Shown: in pieces, positions 1-7,057 of the stretch
Layout of the letters: every line of letters begins with the position of its first letter
How positions within the stretch are numbered: the stretch's first letter is position 1
The notes under the pieces: model-generated
Database searches by the model: none
Told to the model about the DNA's origin: nothing
What the model saw: only the letters and a program-made list of their open reading frames with translations
Translations under genes and position numbers: made by a program
NCBI GenBank assembly: GCA_003136335.1
Contig: PLEA01000270.1
Coordinates: 1-17,662, forward strand
Direction: 5' to 3'
DNA: 17,662 nt
Source: Acidobacteriaceae bacterium
GTDB taxonomy: Bacteria; Acidobacteriota; Terriglobia; Terriglobales; SbA1

Positions 1-32
1 ATCGCCATTTCACTCAATGACCTAGGTACTTC

Positions 33-215
33 GTAAGAACGAATCTTCAAGGGAGATACTCACCCCACCCACTTCCAATCCAGCCTGACTTTTTCAACAG
101 CCACGCCTATTAACAACAGTTACTTCCGGTTTGCTCGTCGTTCGGGAGGAATCTCAGCGATTGTCAGCGTCAGACTTCCCAGAAGAAGACTTCGGGACAA
201 CGTCGTCGGAGTCTG
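33..215 (+). repeat. Degraded copy A of dispersed hairpin repeat
   Basis: GAACGAATCTTCAAGGGAGAT (37-57 region) resembles box 1 of copy B, and GACTTCGGGACAA at 188-200 is identical to 3203-3215. The second part can fold as CCC-a-GAAG / loop AAGA / CTTC-GGG (about 178-195). This is the same bulged-stem layout as TCC-t-CGAAG / CCGA / CTTCG-GGA in copy B, with different paired bases. The alignment of the first part is weak, so the left boundary is approximate. Confidence 0.4.
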
Positions 216-345
216 CGTGAAAACGTAACTTCCAGTTGGCCCGTCATACATTTCCTACTTGCATGATGTCCTTGATGGACCTGTGTCGCCCCGCCTAATA
301 CCCCCAGATTCTGACTCGAAGGATTCGGCTACGGCGCTCTAACGT

Positions 346-351
346 TATAAT
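346..351 (+). promoter_or_regulatory. Candidate -10 element for the S9 peptidase gene
   Basis: A perfect TATAAT lies 87 bases before the start codon at 438. No good TTGACA-like -35 is seen 16-18 bases upstream (the sequence there is ATTCGGC), so the call rests on the -10 alone. If used, transcription would start near 358 and give a leader of about 80 bases. Confidence 0.4.
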
Positions 352-437
352 CCCTCTCGAAGTCAATCCCAGCGACGGCAAGAACGCGCAAACGAAGCCG
401 CATTAAAATTCGAAGAACCGCAATAGGAGAAATTCAG

Positions 438-2912
438 ATGAAGAGTTCGGGTCGGCGGTCGGCTGTGTTGCTGATTCTGTTTTGTCTACCGTTATGTGCG
501 CAGGAAGAACAGAAAACGCCGGTCAAATATCAAGAGCCACCGAAGGCAATTATCGAACTGGTGGACGTACGGCCGACGCCGAACGTGGTGGTTTCTCCTG
601 GCGATGGGCCGGGCGGCCAATGGCTGCTGATCGAGGCGATTTCAGGGTTGCCCTTAATCTCCGATCTGGCTCAGCCCGAATTGCGTCTGGCGGGGCTGCG
701 CTTCAATCCCAGAACGAACGGACCGAGCCGCGGGCGCTACGTGACAGCTTTGAGTTTGAAGGCCCTGCCGGACGGCATCGAGAAGCCGGTTGCGGGGCTG
801 CCCGCGCAAGCGAAGATCCGCTTCGTGGGTTGGGCACCGGATGCTCGCCACGTTTTTTTTGTGAACGTCAGTGATGCGACGGCGGACTCGGGGTTGAGCC
901 TGTGGATCGTGGATGTGGAATCGGCGCAAGCGCGGCGCGTCCCAGGCGTGGCGTTGAACGGGATTTTCGGCCAGCCGTGTGAATGGCTGGGGGACAGCCA
1001 AGGTCTGATTTGTAAGGCGGTGCCGAAGGGAAGAGGATTAGCACCAGTTCGTAGCGAGGTGCCGACAGGGCCCATAATCCAGGAGAATCTCGGGCAGGTC
1101 ACGCCTGGGCCGACATATGAAGACTTGCTGAAAAATCCTGCGGACGAGGCGATTTTCGACTATTTCGCAACGTCGCAGGTCGTGGTCGTTGGACTCGACG
1201 GCAGGATCAAAACGGTGGGGAAGTTAGGCGTAATTGAAAGCGCATCGGCTTCTCCCGACGGGCGCTATGCCCTGCTGGACGAGCGCCATCATCCGTATTC
1301 CTACCTGCTGCCTTTCGAGAAGTTTGCGGAACGAATCTCCGTGGTCGACCTGAGGAGGGGGAATATCAAGCAACTGGCCGACAAGCCGCTCGAAGACACA
1401 GTCCCGAACGTCCACGATGCAGTGGCAACCGGACCCCGCGAATTCGAATTCCGAAGCGATACGCCCTCCACGGTTTTCTGGGTGGAAGCGGCCGATGGCG
1501 GAAATCCGAAGGTGGAAGCGCCAGTTCGCGACAGGCTATTCACGTGGGATGCACCGTTCGAGGGGGTGCCGCGAAAGCTGGCCGAAATTCCTTTGCGCTT
1601 CGGAAACGTAGCCTGGGGAAGCGGCCGGGTTGCGATTGTGGAGGAGCAACGGTGGAAGGATCGCAAGCGCATCATGTTGGCGGTGTCGCCGGCGGCTCCG
1701 GGTTCGGAGGTGAAGTTGTTCGAAGGGTCTTTTGAGGATCGCTATCATGATCCTGGCCGGCCGTTTGTAGTGATGAACGAATCGGGGAAACCTGTTATGC
1801 GGACGACACCGGATGGGAGTGGTGTTTACCTCCAGGCCCAAGGCGCGTCCCCTGAAGGCGATCAACCATTTGTTTCACTAATGAGCTTGGCGAATGGAGA
1901 AACGAAACGGCTGTGGCAATCGGCGGCGCCGTTTCTTGAATCCGCTTTGGCGGTTTTAGACGCGGAGGCGCCCACAATTCTGATTCGACGAGAGTCGCCG
2001 GAGGTGAGTCCGAACTACTACCTCAAGAATCTTGCCAGGAATACTCTTGAGCAGGTCACACGATTTTCCAATCCGTATGGCAATGCAGCGCTGCCGAAAA
2101 AGCAGGTTCTCAAATACAAACGCGCCGACGGAGTTGACTTGAGTGCGAATCTTTATCTTCCACCAAGCTACAAAACCGGAGACGGTCCACTGCCGACTTT
2201 GATGGAAGCGTACCCCACGGAGTACAAAACGAAGGCGGCGGCCGGACAGATGCGCGGGTCTCCATACGAGTTTCCGTTTTTGTCCTGGGGATCTCCCGTT
2301 CCGTTTACGACGCAGGGTTACGCGGTCTTGGAGAATGCGACGATTCCTATCGTGGGCGAAGGACAATCAGAACCGAACGACACCTACGTGGAACAACTGG
2401 TGGCCAGCGCGCAAGCTGCGATCGACGAAGGCGCGCGGCTGGGCGTGGTGGATCGAAATCGGGTTGCAGTGATGGGCCACTCTTATGGAGCATTCATGAC
2501 CGCCAACCTGCTGGCGCACAGCGATCTATTCAAGGCCGGCATCGCGCGCAGCGGAGCCTACAACCGCACGTTGACGCCGTTCGGATTTCAAAATGAAGAC
2601 CGTACATATTGGCAGGCGCCGGAAATCTATTACAAAATGTCCCCGTTTTCTTATGCGGACAAGATCAAAACGCCGATTTTGCTAATCCATGGCGAAGCGG
2701 ACAACAACCAAGGCACATTCCCGATCCAGAGCGAACGTCTTTTTAGCGCCATCAAAGGCCAGGGCGGCACGGTCCGCTTTGTGTTGCTGCCCCTGGAGGC
2801 GCATGGATACGCGGCGCGGGAGTCGGTTCTTCACATGTACTGGGAGATGAACAACTGGCTGAACACCTACGTGAAGAATCCGCAGTCGGCCACAGGCAGT
2901 GCGAAACCATGA
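438..2912 (+). CDS. Secreted S9 family prolyl-oligopeptidase-like serine peptidase
   Basis: This is an 824-residue exported serine peptidase of the prolyl oligopeptidase clan (S9), closest in layout to the glutamyl endopeptidase-like S9D group. Residues 1-21 form a signal peptide (basic start, hydrophobic LLILFCLPLCA). Residues of about 60-520 fit the beta-propeller that gates substrate entry, and about 540-815 form the alpha/beta-hydrolase domain. The nucleophile elbow GHSYGAF gives Ser682. Asp755 in HGEADNNQG and His789 in EAHGY complete the triad in the expected order and spacing. The length fits the family and the gene looks intact. The start is supported by AGGAGA seven bases upstream of the ATG. 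It stands alone on its strand and is convergent with the phosphatase gene downstream. The likely role is periplasmic peptide degradation; substrate preference cannot be read from sequence alone. Confidence 0.93.
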   Translation: MKSSGRRSAVLLILFCLPLCAQEEQKTPVKYQEPPKAIIELVDVRPTPNVVVSPGDGPGGQWLLIEAISGLPLISDLAQPELRLAGLRFNPRTNGPSRGRYVTALSLKALPDGIEKPVAGLPAQAKIRFVGWAPDARHVFFVNVSDATADSGLSLWIVDVESAQARRVPGVALNGIFGQPCEWLGDSQGLICKAVPKGRGLAPVRSEVPTGPIIQENLGQVTPGPTYEDLLKNPADEAIFDYFATSQVVVVGLDGRIKTVGKLGVIESASASPDGRYALLDERHHPYSYLLPFEKFAERISVVDLRRGNIKQLADKPLEDTVPNVHDAVATGPREFEFRSDTPSTVFWVEAADGGNPKVEAPVRDRLFTWDAPFEGVPRKLAEIPLRFGNVAWGSGRVAIVEEQRWKDRKRIMLAVSPAAPGSEVKLFEGSFEDRYHDPGRPFVVMNESGKPVMRTTPDGSGVYLQAQGASPEGDQPFVSLMSLANGETKRLWQSAAPFLESALAVLDAEAPTILIRRESPEVSPNYYLKNLARNTLEQVTRFSNPYGNAALPKKQVLKYKRADGVDLSANLYLPPSYKTGDGPLPTLMEAYPTEYKTKAAAGQMRGSPYEFPFLSWGSPVPFTTQGYAVLENATIPIVGEGQSEPNDTYVEQLVASAQAAIDEGARLGVVDRNRVAVMGHSYGAFMTANLLAHSDLFKAGIARSGAYNRTLTPFGFQNEDRTYWQAPEIYYKMSPFSYADKIKTPILLIHGEADNNQGTFPIQSERLFSAIKGQGGTVRFVLLPLEAHGYAARESVLHMYWEMNNWLNTYVKNPQSATGSAKP

Positions 2913-3302
2913 AATTGTAGTTCAACGACCAGTCCAATGGGTTTCCGTCTACACACTACATTATTGACGGTAATCACATGGTCAAACAGGAGATCCCCGC
3001 GGCCATACGAGTCCTCAGTCAACCCTATCAACAACACGACGGTGGGCATTCTTCAAGTTGATGGGTTTGCATGATCGGGCTCTCAGGACCCGCTATAGAT
3101 TCCAACTCCCGGATTGTCGGCAGACAGGAAACTATCCAGAAACGGGCTTCAGGGAGATGTCGTATCTGAATGTCAGCAAGGGGGGCAGATCTCCTCGAAG
3201 CCGACTTCGGGACAATCTTCGGGGAGGCGGACTCGCCGATCGGCTGTTACTCAGGATTACTTAGTCGCGGTAGGGACGATCATCTGCTGATCGCCCCCCG
3301 CC
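2913..3302. other. Gene-poor spacer downstream of the S9 peptidase
   Basis: No intact gene and no clear intrinsic terminator is seen after the peptidase stop. The only structure recognised is repeat copy B at about 3103-3230. Short open frames here have no ribosome-binding site or recognisable product. Confidence 0.6.
3103..3230 (+). repeat. Copy B of dispersed hairpin repeat (best-preserved copy)
   Basis: GAAACGGGCTTCAGGGAGAT (3139-3158) and ATCTCCTCGAAGCCGACTTC (3189-3208) are inverted repeats of each other, matching at 15 of 20 positions across a 30-base loop. The 32 bases 3127-3158 match 6872-6903 at 29 positions. The 16 bases TCCTCGAAGCCGACTT (3192-3207) are identical to 14810-14825. 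A smaller nested hairpin, CGAAG-CCGA-CTTCG, lies at 3196-3209. No terminal repeats with target-site duplication or transposase were seen. Confidence 0.7.
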
Positions 3303-3600
3303 GGGACCTTCTCCAAGATGCCCGAGCCCGGCCTGCTTGGCGGGTTCTTGCCGATGGGATACGGCGGGATCGCCATGCTGACCGACTATATCAGCCCCGA
3401 ACAGCATGCCGTCGCCTGCCGAAACCAGGACACCGTGTATGGCCCCGGCTACATGTCGTTGGACAAAGAGCCTTTTGTTTTTCAGGTCCCGGAGTTCGGC
3501 GATCGCTTCTGGGTGGTTCCGCTGTATGACGCGCGCCGACGAGATCTCCGAGATCGGCAAGCAATACGAAACCAAACCTGGCTTTTATGGGGACACGGCT
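3303..3600 (+). pseudogene. DUF1254-family protein fragment, frameshifted
   Basis: This is a relic of a DUF1254 protein. Frame one (3303-3536) encodes the family hallmarks GGIAMLTDYISPEQ, NQDTVYGPGY, LDKEPFVFQVPEFGDRFWV and PLYDAR. The expected continuation DEISEIGKQYETKPGFYGD appears in a different frame from about 3535 to 3591. The break lies within GACGCGCGCCGAC (3528-3540), a net gain of one base or loss of two. The rest of the family, including the amino-terminal segment and the large carboxy-terminal part, is absent: stops follow soon after 3600 and a TGA precedes 3303 in frame. It sits just after repeat copy B. No function is expected. The family call is confident because of the long uninterrupted motif match. 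Confidence 0.75.
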
Positions 3601-3649
3601 AATCTAAGTCGTTGTTTTTGCTGTCCTGCCATTTTCAGGTTATGCGTCA

Positions 3650-3705
3650 ACCCACAAAGTGTGGGTGAACGTTTGAAATGAACCAGGTGTTCGTTTAAGT
3701 GAACC
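3650..3705. repeat. Short hairpin followed by two related TGAAC-type repeats
   Basis: ACCCACA-AAG-TGTGGGT (3650-3666) is a perfect 7-bp stem with a 3-base loop and no following T-run. Directly after it come TGAACGTTTGAAATGAACC (3666-3684) and TGTTCGTTTAAGTGAACC (3688-3705), which share a GTTT-AA-TGAACC pattern. Clustered subterminal repeats like these are seen at the ends of some insertion sequences, but no transposase or partner end was found, so the origin is unknown. Confidence 0.35.
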
Positions 3706-3787
3706 TGCGGACCCCATGAGGTGGAACTCAATGTCTGACATTGTGGGATGAGCAGTAAGATTAGATGCTGGTCGCAGTCGCCAGTTG

Positions 3788-6397
3788 CTACCTTCCTCTC
3801 GCTACGAGTAGCGTCATATCATCCGCCTGTTCGCCAAAGCTGAACTGCTGCACCTCGCTGAGAATGCCATCCAAGACTTCGCCCGCAGATTGCCGCTGCT
3901 GCTTGCGAATCGCCGCAATCAAACGCTCTTCGCCGAACTCTTCGCTGTCGCCGTCCTCGCCTTCTCCCGCCTCGGAAATGCCGTCGGTATAAACCACCAA
4001 AACGTCGCCGGGAGCGAGTTTACAATCCACGACTTCGCAGTCCCATTCCTCAAACAACCCCAATACCGTCGCAGTCGCCCCGAGTCGCTCGACGTTGCCA
4101 TTCGCTCGCATAAGAACCGGAGGATTATGCCCGCAGTTCACATAACGCAAGCGTCGGATCTCATCGTCGTAGACCGCGAAGAACATCGTCGCGTAATGGC
4201 TGGTCTCGGTGTTCTTGTAGAAGAGTCGATTCACCGAACGCAGCAGGTGAGGTACATCTTCCAGCGCCAGTGCATATTGGCCGCGCAGGTTGGCCTGAAG
4301 ATTGGCCATCAGCAGCGCTGCTGACATTCCTTTTCCCGAGATGTCCGCCAGAACCAGTCCCAGACGGCCAGAACCAAGATCGAGGAAGTCGTAGTAGTCG
4401 CCGCCGACGGCGTGCGTCTGAATGCATTTACCGGCGCAGTCCAGCGTCTTCAGCGAAGGCGCCTGCTGCGGCAAGAGCCGGCTTTGCACTTGGCGCGCGA
4501 TCTGCATTTCCTGCTCGCTGCGACGCTCTGCCTCCATGGTTTGGGCCATCTTCTCCGCCAGCGTGATGCTGCGCATGGCAATGCCTGCTTGGCTGGCGAC
4601 CGACGCGAGCAAACGCTTGTCCATCGCGGAATATGACTCTTCCGAGAGACGCGGTCCGAGCACAGCTAGCCCTTGCAATTGCCCATTGCTGGAACCGCGG
4701 ATCGGTACCAGACATTCCGGATCCAGCGGCGCTAGCTGGGTTCCATACATTTCCTCCGGCATCAGCTCCAGCGGCCCGCCGCGTTCCGCCAAGTCCGCAA
4801 TTTCGGGCGACGAATTGGAGAGCGTCATCGCTTCCGGCGGCGGATTTCCGGCGTACGCGACGAGCGGCCCATTGCTGGCTTCCAGGTAAACGAACATCGA
4901 ACGCGGATGCAATGCCTCCCCGATGTTCTGCTGGAGAAGCTCTGCCAGCCCTTCGCGGCTGCTGACGTTCAGGGTGTTCGCGGCAAGGTTCTCCAGTATT
5001 TGCTGCGCGTCGTAGGAACTGCGGAAGAATGCGCGGTCGAGCCGCGTGCGCACGCGACGATGAACTTGTGTCGCGCCAGAGATCAGCAACACGCCGAAGG
5101 CTGCGCCCACGGGTATCGCTGCCCTCGATCCGGCGGAGAAGTGGCGCGAGAACGCCTGCCCGAACCAGAACGTCAGACCCACCGAAACCGCAAGAATCAG
5201 GAAGACGAATCCGCGCTCGACGACAAAATATCTTGCGCTCCGTTTCAGCAGTACCGGAACGTCCATTACACGATGCTTCACCACCGCGTAGGCGAAGGAG
5301 AGGGGAAACAGAAAAAGCAGGAACACACACACGAAAGTAAGCCAGAAGGGAACGATGTAGTGAAGGCTGTCCTCGGCCGCCCGCATGGCTACGACCGGAG
5401 TGACTCCCACTGCAGTGCCCCAGAGAATCACCTTGAGTTTGCGGCGGTCAGCGGCGTTGGAAGCGCTCAACACATTCAACACCAGCGAGAACACGCCGAG
5501 CAAAAGGGCTCCGTAACCAGTGATCATATTCGCGTTCCGCGCGATCCGATACGGCATAACTGCAGCAATAAAGGGCAATGTCTCGGAGTCGCCGTGCCGA
5601 TAACCTCCGAGGCCTAAGCAGAGGCCAATCACAGGCAGCACCCACTTCAGCCAGGGGACTTTGCGGTCAATCGGGGAGCGCGTGGGGAACACCGCGAAGA
5701 AGAAGTAGAACAGTCCGGGAAGTATGCTGTTCGCGACGGTACGGTAGGCGAGGAGGCAGGAGCGAAGATTGCGTGGCGCGGTAGCAAATTCGTTTGGCAT
5801 GGGCGCAGCCGTGATGAAGGTCGCAAATACCAGCGCCAGCAGCCATGCATTGCGATCTTCCACGCGCAGAAACAGCACCGCCAATCCCACGATAAGGAAC
5901 GCGAGAGGATATGATTCCTGGGCCTCCGCCGCGACGGAGCGTGCGAGGCTCTTGGTGTCGCCAGCGCCTTGTTTGGCGCGAAACCAAGGCGTGAAGACCA
6001 AGGGCTGTGATTGTCCTGGCCGCCACACGGTCAGGGTCACTGTGTCTCCGGGTTGTGACCTCAGCCACGTGCGATTCTCCAATCCGTTCCACGCCGATGC
6101 GGAATCTGCGCTGCTTCCGTTAATCGCGACGATGAGGTCCTTCATCTTCAATCTCGCCTTTTCTGCTGGGCTGTTCGGGTGCACGTCGTCAATCTCAACC
6201 CCGGCGGAAGAGTAGAATGCGTCGATCCCGATTTCGACCTGCGTTACCTGCAGTGGACGGCGAACGTAGTACATCCACGCTGCGCTGTAGAGAATGGTCA
6301 GCGCCGCGAGCAGGACCGCCGCGGCATACTGCAGCGGCCGGTAATTGCGACCGCGCGTTGCGGTCAATGCTTCGCGGCTTTGGGTTGCGGTGCTCAT
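3788..6397 (-). CDS. Membrane-bound PDZ/GAF/SpoIIE-type PP2C protein phosphatase
   Basis: This is an 869-residue signalling protein. Residues 22-45 form a first transmembrane helix. Residues of about 55-135 form a PDZ domain (VGIDAFYSSAGVEIDDVHPNSPAEKARL region), and about 160-440 hold roughly nine more hydrophobic helices. About 470-615 fit a GAF domain, followed by a short coiled linker rich in E, R and Q (about 620-650). About 655-869 form the SpoIIE/RsbU-type PP2C phosphatase. Metal-binding acidic residues are all present: Asp667 in GGDYYDF, Asp685 in ADISGKG, Asp805 in YTDGISEAG and Asp859/Asp860 in ADDMTLL. The usual role of such enzymes is to dephosphorylate an anti-sigma-factor antagonist; no partner gene is in the window. 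The PDZ domain lies between the first and second membrane segments and is probably periplasmic, so it may sense envelope proteins. No Shine-Dalgarno precedes the ATG. The domain calls are firm; the stimulus is inference. Confidence 0.9.
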   Translation of the reverse strand: MSTATQSREALTATRGRNYRPLQYAAAVLLAALTILYSAAWMYYVRRPLQVTQVEIGIDAFYSSAGVEIDDVHPNSPAEKARLKMKDLIVAINGSSADSASAWNGLENRTWLRSQPGDTVTLTVWRPGQSQPLVFTPWFRAKQGAGDTKSLARSVAAEAQESYPLAFLIVGLAVLFLRVEDRNAWLLALVFATFITAAPMPNEFATAPRNLRSCLLAYRTVANSILPGLFYFFFAVFPTRSPIDRKVPWLKWVLPVIGLCLGLGGYRHGDSETLPFIAAVMPYRIARNANMITGYGALLLGVFSLVLNVLSASNAADRRKLKVILWGTAVGVTPVVAMRAAEDSLHYIVPFWLTFVCVFLLFLFPLSFAYAVVKHRVMDVPVLLKRSARYFVVERGFVFLILAVSVGLTFWFGQAFSRHFSAGSRAAIPVGAAFGVLLISGATQVHRRVRTRLDRAFFRSSYDAQQILENLAANTLNVSSREGLAELLQQNIGEALHPRSMFVYLEASNGPLVAYAGNPPPEAMTLSNSSPEIADLAERGGPLELMPEEMYGTQLAPLDPECLVPIRGSSNGQLQGLAVLGPRLSEESYSAMDKRLLASVASQAGIAMRSITLAEKMAQTMEAERRSEQEMQIARQVQSRLLPQQAPSLKTLDCAGKCIQTHAVGGDYYDFLDLGSGRLGLVLADISGKGMSAALLMANLQANLRGQYALALEDVPHLLRSVNRLFYKNTETSHYATMFFAVYDDEIRRLRYVNCGHNPPVLMRANGNVERLGATATVLGLFEEWDCEVVDCKLAPGDVLVVYTDGISEAGEGEDGDSEEFGEERLIAAIRKQQRQSAGEVLDGILSEVQQFSFGEQADDMTLLVARGR

Positions 6398-6480
6398 AGT
6401 TGCGCCGAAAACTAAGCACAGTGTAGTTCAATCGCAGATGCGCATTTAGCACCTAGCCGTTGACTCCTCGCAAACAGAAG

Positions 6481-6555
6481 AGGGCGGTGGTTGTCAATTC
6501 GGAAAATTACGAGTTGTGGCTCGATCCGGGATGCAGGGATTCCGGAGCATTGTCG
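6481..6555 (+). pseudogene. Possible relic of an SRAP (YedK/HMCES-like) protein
   Basis: The frame reads RAVVVNSENYELWLDPGCRD (6481-6540) and then GAL. In SRAP-domain proteins (SOS-response-associated peptidases that cap abasic sites) a similar string, R-M-P-V-I-L-x-x-E-N-Y-D-x-W-L-D-P-G, occurs in the carboxy-terminal half. The match covers only about 20 residues. The catalytic Cys2, Asn and Glu regions are absent and the frame after 6555 no longer resembles the family. The call is from recalled family sequence and is uncertain. Confidence 0.35.
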
Positions 6556-6828
6556 GCCAGGAGTTGCCCACACGCCAAGCCTGGACTCTCGCCAGAGAGC
6601 CAATTTTCCCACATGAGGCAGCATCTCAACCGCCGAAATTTGGCCCACTACCTCAGCAACGGCCAGAACCCACCTGACCGGACGTCCCAGTGTAGGACTG
6701 CCAGGGCCAATGCCCCGCAAAAGCCAAACTCTGATTTGCTCCCGAGCGACGGACTATCCGGAAGTTGGCTCTCAGTTGACGAGAACAGGGCTTCCCATGA
6801 ATTGGCTGCCTGTCGTCAAGAAAGAGGA

Positions 6829-6912
6829 CTTCCGGAAGGCCGATCACTGATTGTGGATGTGTGGTCGAACCGGAAACTATCCACAAACGGGCTTCGCGGA
6901 GATCGCTCCCGC
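6829..6912 (+). repeat. Copy C of dispersed hairpin repeat
   Basis: 6872-6903 (GGAAACTATCCA then CAAACGGGCTTC then GCGGAGAT) matches 3127-3158 at 29 of 32 bases. The left side carries the perfect palindrome CTTCCGGAAG (6829-6838). The right end can fold as GCGGAG-ATCG-CTCCCGC (6896-6912) with one bulged base. The second box AAGCCGACTT of copies B, D and E is not recognisable here. Confidence 0.6.
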
Positions 6913-7057
6913 CGCGTCCTTTTGCGATTGATTTACGATTACCTAAGGCCCGGGGGCATTTGACAGTAAGGTCAGGGTCCCTTGACACGTTTCCCGCTTT
7001 TACTAGCTCCCGTATTTTTAAGTCTCCAAGTCTCGGCCTGAAATGGAGAAAAGAGTC

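Larger units (their letters stand above)
1..437. other. Upstream non-coding region with degraded repeat and promoter
   Basis: No convincing gene is seen here. The stretch holds a degraded copy of the dispersed hairpin repeat (about 33-215), a perfect TATAAT hexamer at 346-351 and the ribosome-binding site of the S9 peptidase gene (AGGAGA at 425-430). The rest is unassigned spacer. Confidence 0.6.
6398..7057. other. Divergent spacer with relic and repeat copy
   Basis: No intact gene is seen between the phosphatase and protease genes. The stretch holds a probable SRAP-protein relic at 6481-6555, repeat copy C near 6829-6912 and several CCGGAA-rich palindromes such as CTTCCGGAAG at 6829-6838. 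Promoters for both flanking genes should lie here, but none could be placed with confidence. Confidence 0.55.

Noticed and set aside
3650..3666. Hairpin ACCCACA-AAG-TGTGGGT as an intrinsic terminator
   Set aside because: No T-run follows on either strand, so termination is not supported.
4428..5330. 300-codon open frame on the minus strand
   Set aside because: It lies fully inside the phosphatase gene in another frame and is rich in Arg, Gly and Ala as expected of a GC-rich shadow frame.
6982..7006. TTGACA followed by TACTAG as a promoter for the protease gene
   Set aside because: The spacer is only 13 bases, and no better -10 lies at 16-18 bases.
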